From: an uncultured Streptococcus sp.
GTDB taxonomy: Bacteria; Bacillota; Bacilli; Lactobacillales; Streptococcaceae
DNA length: 10,232 bases
Direction of reading: 5' to 3'
Assembly: GCA_934216185.1 (NCBI GenBank)
Contig: CAKQBM010000068.1
Coordinates: 1-10,232, forward strand
Both the position numbers and the translations under genes were made by a program. Of this stretch, positions 5,407-10,232 are shown piece by piece; position 1 is the first letter of the stretch; every line of letters starts with the position of its first letter. A model generated the notes under the pieces. That model had not been told where the DNA came from. It saw only the letters and a program-made list of their open reading frames with translations, and did no database searches.

Positions 5407-6342
5407 ATGTCTTATCAAGATTTAAAAGAGTGTAAAATCATTACGGCCTTCATTACCCCTTTCCACGAGGATGGTTCTATCAACTTTGATGCCATTCCAG
5501 CCTTGATTGAGCATTTATTGGCCCATCACACAGACGGAATTCTTTTAGCTGGAACGACTGCTGAGAGTCCAACTTTGACCCACGATGAGGAGTTGGAATT
5601 GTTTGCGGCTGTACAAAAGATTGTCAATGGACGCGTTCCTTTGATTGCGGGTGTAGGTACCAATGATACACGAGACTCAATCGAATTTGTCAAAGAAGTA
5701 GCGGAATTTGGTGGTTTTGCTGCTGGGCTTGCTATTGTTCCTTACTATAACAAACCTTCTCAAGAAGGAATGTATCAGCACTTTAAGGCTATTGCAGATG
5801 CTTCTGACCTACCAATTATTATCTATAACATTCCAGGGCGTGTAGTTGTCGAATTGACTCCAGAAACCATGCTTCGCTTGGCTGACCATCCAAATATCAT
5901 TGGTGTTAAAGAATGTACTAGCTTGGCCAATATGGCTTACTTGATTGAGCACAAGCCTGAAGAATTTTTGATTTATACAGGTGAGGATGGAGATGCTTTC
6001 CATGCCATGAACCTTGGTGCGGATGGGGTTATTTCTGTTGCCTCTCATACAAATGGGGATGAGATGCATGAGATGTTTACTGCCATTGCAGAAAGCGATA
6101 TGAAGAAGGCAGCAGCTATTCAACGTAAATTCATTCCTAAGGTTAATGCCCTCTTCTCTTATCCAAGTCCTGCTCCAGTTAAGGCAGTTCTGAACTACAT
6201 GGGATTTGAAGTTGGCCCAACACGCTTACCTTTAGTTCCAGCACCAGAAGAAGATGCCAAACGCATTATCAAGGTTGTTGTAGATGGCGACTACGAAGCA
6301 ACTAAGGCAACTGTAACAGGTGTCTTAAGACCAGATTACTAA
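5407..6342 (+). CDS. dapA: 4-hydroxy-tetrahydrodipicolinate synthase
   Basis: Cytosolic class I aldolase-type enzyme that condenses pyruvate with aspartate-4-semialdehyde, the first committed step to diaminopimelate and lysine. In streptococci lysine is needed for the peptidoglycan stem peptide. 311 residues, ATG 5407 with AGAGAGG upstream. The (beta/alpha)8 barrel landmarks are all present: [10 protein letters not shown] (about 48-57, pyruvate carboxylate binding), the [11 protein letters not shown] segment (about 111-121), IIIYNIPGR with the catalytic Tyr (about 140), and GVKEC with the Schiff-base Lys (about 168). Then YTGEDGDAF and a helical C-terminal region. Length is slightly above the usual 290-300. 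It is probably co-transcribed with asd and ends at a bidirectional terminator shared with mnmE. Confidence 0.98.
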   Translation: MSYQDLKECKIITAFITPFHEDGSINFDAIPALIEHLLAHHTDGILLAGTTAESPTLTHDEELELFAAVQKIVNGRVPLIAGVGTNDTRDSIEFVKEVAEFGGFAAGLAIVPYYNKPSQEGMYQHFKAIADASDLPIIIYNIPGRVVVELTPETMLRLADHPNIIGVKECTSLANMAYLIEHKPEEFLIYTGEDGDAFHAMNLGADGVISVASHTNGDEMHEMFTAIAESDMKKAAAIQRKFIPKVNALFSYPSPAPVKAVLNYMGFEVGPTRLPLVPAPEEDAKRIIKVVVDGDYEATKATVTGVLRPDY

Positions 6343-6351
6343 TAAGACAAT

Positions 6352-6387
6352 AAAATCCATGACCGAATGAAGGATCATGGATTTTTC
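6352..6387. terminator. Bidirectional intrinsic terminator between dapA and mnmE
   Basis: Eleven-base-pair stem (6352-6362 with 6375-6385) enclosing a 12-nt loop, with A/T runs on both flanks. It reads as a terminator for dapA on plus and for mnmE on minus, only 1-2 bp past the mnmE stop. Confidence 0.85.
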
Positions 6388-7761
6388 TTATTTTCCTAAA
6401 CAGAATTGGCTAAAGAGTTGGGTGATGAGTTCATCAGGAGCAGCATCCCCAGTGATTTCTCCGAGGATTTCCCAAGTACGAGTCAAGTCAACTTGAAGTA
6501 AATCAACTGGCATCCCAAGTTCAAGACCTTCATTAACAGCTTGAAGGCTTTCAACAGCCTTTTCAATTAGGGAAATGTGACGAGCGTTGGATAGGTAGGT
6601 AGCATCTTGCTCTACAAGACCAGCATTTTCAAAGAAGAGGTTGTTAATGCGCTCTTCAATCTTATCGATATTTTGGTTTTTAAGAACTGAAATACGGATG
6701 ACATCTTCAGGAAATTCTGAAGTTTCAATCGCTTCAGGCAGGTCTGTTTTATTGAGTAGAATAATACGGTTAGTTTCTTGGCTAATTTCTAAGAGTTGGC
6801 GATCTTGGGCTGTCAGCGGTTCACTAGCATTTAACACTAGTAGTACTAGGTCAGCTTCCTTGAGGGCTTTTTTCGAACGCTCGACACCGATTTGTTCCAC
6901 GATGTCATCTGTTTCTCGAATACCAGCTGTATCAATCAATTTTAGAGGAACTCCATTAATGTTGACGTATTCTTCGATGACATCACGTGTAGTACCAGCG
7001 ATATCAGTGACGATTGCCTTGTCCTCACGCAAGAGATTGTTGAGAAGGCTGGATTTTCCAACGTTAGGACGTCCGATGATAGCCGTTGAAATTCCTTCAC
7101 GGAGGATTTTGCCGCGACGAGCTGTTCTAAGCAGATTTGTTAGCAATTGCTCAAACTCCACAGTCTTCTCACGGACAACAGCAGTAGTAGCTTCCTCAAC
7201 ATCGTCATATTCAGGATAATCAATATTAACCTCGACTTGGGCAAGTGTATTGAGGATTTCTTGACGGGTATTGTTAATGAGGTCAGAAAGGGAGCCGTCT
7301 AATTGCTTAACTGCAATGTTCATGGCCTTGTCTGTCTTGGCACGGATGATGTCCATTACCGCTTCCGCCTGTGTCAAGTCCACACGACCGTTTAGGAAGG
7401 CACGTTTGGTAAATTCACCAGGTTCTGCCAACCGAGCTCCTTCTCGTATTGCTAGCTGGAGAATTTCATTGGTTACCGCAATCCCTCCGTGGGTGTTAAT
7501 CTCGATAATATCCTCACGAGTGAAGGTCTTTGGAGACTTCATAGCCCCAACCATAACCTCGTCCATGACTTTTCCTGTCTGAGGGTCAACGATGTGACCG
7601 TAGTTAAGGGTATGGCTAGCAACCTGACTCAAGTCTTTCCCTTTAAAAATCTTTTGCGCAATGGCAAAACTTTCTGTTCCGCTCAAGCGGACAATACCAA
7701 TGGCTCCTTCGCCTAGTGGAGTAGAGATAGCAGCGATGGTATCAAATTCACGTGTAATCAT
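6388..7761 (-). CDS. mnmE: tRNA uridine-5-carboxymethylaminomethyl(34) GTPase MnmE
   Basis: GTPase that with MnmG (not in this window) adds the carboxymethylaminomethyl group to C5 of wobble uridine 34 in certain tRNAs (older name TrmE). From ATG 7761 it has 457 residues, with AAAGGAAA (7773-7766) upstream; the frame extends 19 codons further to 7818, but without a start that fits the family. The N-terminal formyl-folate-binding domain starts [14 protein letters not shown]. The G domain is inserted in the helical domain: G1 GRPNVGKS (about 230-237), G2 TDIAGTTRD (252-260), G3 DTAG (277-280), G4 NKTD (337-340). The C-terminal FCLGK carries the family's invariant Cys (about 454). Monocistronic, with own promoter and a short leader containing an inverted repeat. 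Confidence 0.98.
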   Translation of the reverse strand: MITREFDTIAAISTPLGEGAIGIVRLSGTESFAIAQKIFKGKDLSQVASHTLNYGHIVDPQTGKVMDEVMVGAMKSPKTFTREDIIEINTHGGIAVTNEILQLAIREGARLAEPGEFTKRAFLNGRVDLTQAEAVMDIIRAKTDKAMNIAVKQLDGSLSDLINNTRQEILNTLAQVEVNIDYPEYDDVEEATTAVVREKTVEFEQLLTNLLRTARRGKILREGISTAIIGRPNVGKSSLLNNLLREDKAIVTDIAGTTRDVIEEYVNINGVPLKLIDTAGIRETDDIVEQIGVERSKKALKEADLVLLVLNASEPLTAQDRQLLEISQETNRIILLNKTDLPEAIETSEFPEDVIRISVLKNQNIDKIEERINNLFFENAGLVEQDATYLSNARHISLIEKAVESLQAVNEGLELGMPVDLLQVDLTRTWEILGEITGDAAPDELITQLFSQFCLGK

Positions 7762-7789
7762 AATGTTTCCTTTAATTAATAGCTCTTTT

Positions 7790-7807
7790 CTTGGAAATTT
7801 TTCCAAG
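7790..7807. repeat. Inverted repeat in the mnmE leader
   Basis: CTTGGAAA (7790-7797) and TTTCCAAG (7800-7807) form a perfect 8-bp inverted repeat with a 2-nt centre. It sits just after the predicted mnmE transcript start and about 17 nt before the Shine-Dalgarno. It could be an operator palindrome or an mRNA 5' hairpin; no known regulator site is recognised. Confidence 0.55.
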
Positions 7808-7818
7808 TTTCTTTTCAA

Positions 7819-7847
7819 ATTGTAACAAATTTAGGCTATTTCTTCAA
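7819..7847 (-). promoter_or_regulatory. Promoter of mnmE
   Basis: On the minus strand TTGAAG (7847-7842), a 17-nt spacer, and TACAAT (7824-7819) preceded by TGT (extended -10). The predicted start near 7812 gives a leader of about 50 nt. Confidence 0.75.
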
Positions 7848-7867
7848 TGGATGCTACTTGGGGATTG

Positions 7868-7895
7868 AAAAAGCCTAAGCAATTCTGCTTAAGCT
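7868..7895 (-). terminator. Intrinsic terminator of the tautomerase gene
   Basis: On the minus strand a 10-bp stem (7895-7886 with 7881-7872, one G-T pair), GAAT loop, and a run of five T (7872-7868, the first of them within the stem). It begins 3 nt after the tautomerase stop and separates that gene from mnmE. Confidence 0.85.
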
Positions 7896-7898
7896 AGT

Positions 7899-8081
7899 TT
7901 ATTTGGTGCGCATTTCACCTTGTGGGAAGTAAGTTCCTTCTGGCATGTCATTGATGATGACATGGACAGCAGATTGAGGTGCTCCAGTGTTGCGGACAAT
8001 CGCTTCCGTTACTTCCTTAGCAAGAGCTTTCTTTTGCTCGAGCGTGCGTCCTTCAAATAAATCGATGCGTACAAATGGCAT
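7899..8081 (-). CDS. 4-oxalocrotonate tautomerase family protein
   Basis: Small tautomerase-superfamily enzyme of 60 residues, keto-enol isomerisation by an N-terminal proline; usually a hexamer. The start is ATG 8081, giving MPFVRIDLFEG, because removal of Met exposes the catalytic Pro1; GGAGG (8094-8090) lies 8 nt upstream. The in-frame GTG/ATG-like extension upstream to 8096 would bury the proline and overlap the ribosome site. In mature numbering Arg11 is kept (EGR), whereas the position of the second canonical 4-OT arginine (39) reads His in VHVIIN. No catechol meta-cleavage genes are near, and streptococci are not known to have that pathway, so the natural substrate is unknown. The family identity is firm and the reaction is not. 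Confidence 0.92.
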   Translation of the reverse strand: MPFVRIDLFEGRTLEQKKALAKEVTEAIVRNTGAPQSAVHVIINDMPEGTYFPQGEMRTK

Positions 8082-8113
8082 AATAGCTTCCTCCACTAGT
8101 TTTGATTTCTTCT

Positions 8114-8122
8114 ATTTTACCA
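8114..8122 (-). promoter_or_regulatory. Extended -10 promoter of the tautomerase gene
   Basis: On the minus strand TGG followed by TAAAAT (8119-8114). No convincing -35 hexamer at the right distance. The position fits a leader of about 25 nt. Confidence 0.5.
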
Positions 8123-8132
8123 CATTTTGCCG

Positions 8133-8161
8133 TTTAAAGCTTAAGAAAATTATGATATACT
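8133..8161 (+). promoter_or_regulatory. Promoter of tdk-prfA-prmC
   Basis: TATACT (8156-8161) preceded by TGA (extended -10), with a weak TTTAAA (8133-8138) 17 nt upstream. The predicted start near 8168 gives a 36-nt leader to the tdk ATG. It is divergent from the tautomerase promoter, with the -10 boxes about 37 bp apart. Confidence 0.7.
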
Positions 8162-8203
8162 AGAATGTAGCAAAAATTTAGAAATGGACGTGAAGCAAGA
8201 AAC

Positions 8204-8794
8204 ATGGCACAGTTGTATTATCGTTATGGGACCATGAACTCTGGTAAGACGATTGAGATTCTCAAGGTGGCCTATAACTATGAGGAGCAAGGAAAAGGTG
8301 TTGTCATTATGACCTCGGCTCTGGATACGCGTGACGGTGTTGGCTATGTGTCGAGTCGAATTGGCATGAAACGCCCTGCCCTTGCGATTGAGGATACGAC
8401 GGATATCTTTGGCTATATTCGAGATTTAGCTGAAAAACCTTACTGTGTGTTGGTAGATGAAGCCCAGTTTCTCAAGCGTCATCATGTTTACGACCTAGCT
8501 CGTGTTGTCGACGAGTTAGACATACCCGTCATGGCTTTTGGTTTGAAAAATGACTTTCGTAACGAACTGTTCGAAGGTTCCAAATATCTCTTGCTTTTAG
8601 CAGACAAGATTGACGAAATCAAGACCATTTGTCAGTATTGCAAGAAAAAGGCGACCATGGTATTACGAACTCAGGATGGACTGCCCGTTTATGATGGTGA
8701 ACAGATCCAAATCGGTGGAAATGAAACCTATATCTCGGTTTGCCGTAAACATTTTTTTGCGCCTGAAATCAATAAGGAGAATGAAGAAAAATGA
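8204..8794 (+). CDS. tdk: Thymidine kinase
   Basis: Cytosolic type II thymidine kinase, phosphorylating thymidine to dTMP with ATP in pyrimidine salvage. 196 residues. The Walker A loop is GTMNSGKT (about 9-16), Walker B with the catalytic base is DEAQF (85-89, Glu about 86), and the nucleotide lasso region follows [16 protein letters not shown] (111-126). The zinc site is CQYC (143, 146) plus Cys180 and His183 in VCRKH. The start ATG 8204 is fixed by the family N-terminus, although its Shine-Dalgarno is weak (GAAG about 10 nt upstream). Its TGA stop overlaps the prfA ATG (ATGA, 8791-8794), so the two are co-transcribed and probably translationally coupled. Confidence 0.97.
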   Translation: MAQLYYRYGTMNSGKTIEILKVAYNYEEQGKGVVIMTSALDTRDGVGYVSSRIGMKRPALAIEDTTDIFGYIRDLAEKPYCVLVDEAQFLKRHHVYDLARVVDELDIPVMAFGLKNDFRNELFEGSKYLLLLADKIDEIKTICQYCKKKATMVLRTQDGLPVYDGEQIQIGGNETYISVCRKHFFAPEINKENEEK

Positions 8795-9870
8795 ACATCT
8801 ATGATCAACTACAAGCTGTAGAAGACCGTTATGAAGAATTGGGAGAATTGCTGAGTGACCCTGATGTGGTCTCAGATACCAAGCGTTTCATGGAGCTTTC
8901 AAAAGAAGAAGCTTCTACTCGCGATACGGTAACAGCCTACCGTGAGTACAAACAAGTCCTTCAAAACATCGTTGACGCTGAAGAGATGATTAAGGAATCA
9001 AGCGGAGATGCGGACTTGGAAGAAATGGCCAAGCAAGAGCTCAAAGACGCCAAGGCTGAAAAAGAAGAATACGAAGAAAAACTAAAAATCTTGCTCCTTC
9101 CAAAGGATCCAAACGATGACAAGAATATCATCCTTGAAATCCGTGGAGCGGCTGGCGGAGATGAAGCGGCACTTTTTGCTGGGGATTTGCTAACTATGTA
9201 CCAAAAGTATGCGGAAGCCCAAGGCTGGCGCTTTGAAGTCATGGAGGCCTCTATGAACGGCGTAGGTGGTTTCAAAGAAGTGGTTGCCATGGTTTCTGGT
9301 CAGTCAGTTTATTCTAAACTCAAGTATGAGTCTGGTGCTCACCGTGTGCAACGTGTCCCTGTGACAGAAAGCCAAGGCCGTGTTCATACCTCGACAGCGA
9401 CAGTTCTTGTCATGCCTGAAGTGGAAGAAGTAGAATACGATATTGATCCAAAAGATCTTCGTGTCGACATCTACCACGCATCAGGTGCTGGTGGACAGAA
9501 CGTCAATAAGGTTGCAACTGCCGTTCGTATCGTTCACTTGCCAACCAATATCAAGGTTGAGATGCAGGAAGAACGTACCCAGCAGAAAAACCGTGAGAAG
9601 GCTATGAAGATCATCCGTGCGCGTGTTGCTGACCACTTTGCTCAGATTGCTCAGGATGAACAAGACGCTGAGCGTAAGTCAACAATCGGTACTGGTGATC
9701 GTTCAGAGCGTATCCGTACTTATAATTTCCCACAAAACCGTGTCACGGACCACCGTATTGGTTTGACCCTCCAAAAACTAGATACCATTCTGTCTGGTAA
9801 ATTGGATGAAGTTGTAGATGCCTTGGTGCTTTATGACCAAACACAAAAATTAGAAGAATTAAACAAATAA
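8791..9870 (+). CDS. prfA: Peptide chain release factor 1
   Basis: Release factor recognising UAA and UAG in the ribosomal A site and triggering hydrolysis of peptidyl-tRNA. 359 residues, ATG 8791 behind AAGGAGA (8774-8780). The N-terminal helical domain (about 1-100) is rich in Glu and Lys. PVT at about 190-192 is the codon-recognition tripeptide that marks RF1 rather than RF2 (SPF). The catalytic GGQ is in [12 protein letters not shown] (about 229-240, GGQ 234-236). Its own stop is TAA, which RF1 can read. The gene overlaps tdk by 4 bp, and its stop overlaps the start of prmC (TAATG), whose product methylates the GGQ glutamine. Confidence 0.98.
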   Translation: MNIYDQLQAVEDRYEELGELLSDPDVVSDTKRFMELSKEEASTRDTVTAYREYKQVLQNIVDAEEMIKESSGDADLEEMAKQELKDAKAEKEEYEEKLKILLLPKDPNDDKNIILEIRGAAGGDEAALFAGDLLTMYQKYAEAQGWRFEVMEASMNGVGGFKEVVAMVSGQSVYSKLKYESGAHRVQRVPVTESQGRVHTSTATVLVMPEVEEVEYDIDPKDLRVDIYHASGAGGQNVNKVATAVRIVHLPTNIKVEMQEERTQQKNREKAMKIIRARVADHFAQIAQDEQDAERKSTIGTGDRSERIRTYNFPQNRVTDHRIGLTLQKLDTILSGKLDEVVDALVLYDQTQKLEELNK

Positions 9871-10232
9871 TGAAATTAGCTCAATTATTTTCAGATTTTG
9901 AAGAAGAATTGATAAGACAAGGAGAGGAAGCTGAAAGCCTCTCTTTTGTCTATCGTAGCCTGAAAAATCCATCTTTTACGGACTTTGTTTTTGCCCTCCA
10001 GCAGGAAGTGACGGAAGAGGAAGAAGTATTTGTAAAAGGAATTTTCCAACAGTTAGCAGCTCATAAACCGGCACAGTACATCATTGGACAGGTAGATTTT
10101 TATGGAATGCAGTTAAAAGTTGATGAGCGAGTATTGATCCCTCGTCCAGAAACAGAGGAGTTGGTGGAGCTTATCCTGGCTGAAAATCCTGATATGAATC
10201 TATCAGTTTTGGATATAGGTACAGGTAGTGGA
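9870..10232 (+). CDS. prmC: Release factor glutamine methyltransferase, 3' part missing
   Basis: S-adenosylmethionine-dependent enzyme that N5-methylates the glutamine of GGQ in release factors (older name HemK). The ATG at 9870 overlaps the prfA stop (TAATG). 121 codons are open to the right edge; the full family length is about 280, so more than half is outside. Visible are the N-terminal helical domain starting [10 protein letters not shown], the segment PAQYIIGQVDFYG (about 67-79), RPETEELVE (about 92-100), and the SAM motif I DIGTGSG (115-121) at the very edge. The NPPY motif is not in view. No strong Shine-Dalgarno precedes it (only AGAAGAA), which suggests re-initiation after prfA. Confidence 0.95.
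   Translation, partial: MKLAQLFSDFEEELIRQGEEAESLSFVYRSLKNPSFTDFVFALQQEVTEEEEVFVKGIFQQLAAHKPAQYIIGQVDFYGMQLKVDERVLIPRPETEELVELILAENPDMNLSVLDIGTGSG

Noticed and set aside
6641..7219. 192-codon plus-strand frame inside mnmE
   Set aside because: It is exactly antisense to the conserved G domain of mnmE, Ser/Arg-rich as expected of a shadow frame.
7762..7818. N-terminal extension of MnmE (19 extra codons)
   Set aside because: The extension would include the Shine-Dalgarno and leader inverted repeat; ATG 7761 gives the family N-terminus and the 457-residue length.
8184..8237. Short upstream ATG frame (8184) overlapping the tdk start out of frame
   Set aside because: No Shine-Dalgarno in front of it and only 17 codons; most likely chance, though tdk's own ribosome site is weak too.
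8961..9290. 109-codon minus-strand frame in prfA
   Set aside because: Ser-rich shadow of the Glu/Lys-rich RF1 N-terminal domain.

Overview
The window comes from a low-GC Gram-positive chromosome. Gene order and protein sequences match the mitis-group streptococci (Streptococcus pneumoniae, S. mitis and relatives). The order read here is pepT | hemH | mscL | gtrA | queT | tRNA-Thr | BOX | asd RNA | asd-dapA | mnmE | tautomerase | tdk-prfA-prmC. A BOX repeat, typical of this group, supports the assignment. The species cannot be fixed without a database comparison. This is core chromosome; I see no prophage, insertion sequence, CRISPR array or toxin-antitoxin locus.

Left part (1-2454). The 5' two thirds of pepT (peptidase T) runs off the left edge on the minus strand. 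It is divergent from hemH, a ferrochelatase-family protein with an unusual repeated C-terminal tail. hemH converges on mscL (large mechanosensitive channel), and the two share a 13-bp bidirectional terminator hairpin.

Middle part (2452-4274). gtrA (minus) and queT (plus) are divergent. They are separated by a perfect 12-bp inverted repeat in which both extended -10 elements lie. The gtrA start falls where its transcript should begin, suggesting a leaderless mRNA. The queT leader is a preQ1-II riboswitch that sequesters the queT ribosome binding site. From 3517 to 4274 there is no protein gene, but the stretch is dense with RNA features: queT terminator, tRNA-Thr(GGT) with its own promoter and terminator, a BOX element with two boxB units, a structured RNA (asd RNA motif) with its own promoter and intrinsic terminator, and then a separate asd promoter.

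Right part (4275-10232). asd and dapA form a two-gene unit for the diaminopimelate/lysine branch of the aspartate pathway, supplying peptidoglycan precursors. dapA converges on mnmE (tRNA wobble-uridine modification GTPase) with a bidirectional terminator between them. A 60-residue 4-oxalocrotonate tautomerase homologue lies upstream of mnmE on the same strand, separated from it by an intrinsic terminator. It is divergent from tdk-prfA-prmC, which overlap (ATGA, TAATG) and look translationally coupled. prmC, whose product methylates the GGQ glutamine of the RF1 made by prfA, is cut by the right edge.

The best candidates for a second look are the asd RNA, the symmetric gtrA/queT promoter, and the ferrochelatase with a Phe at the usual Tyr position and an 18-residue tandem repeat at its C-terminus.
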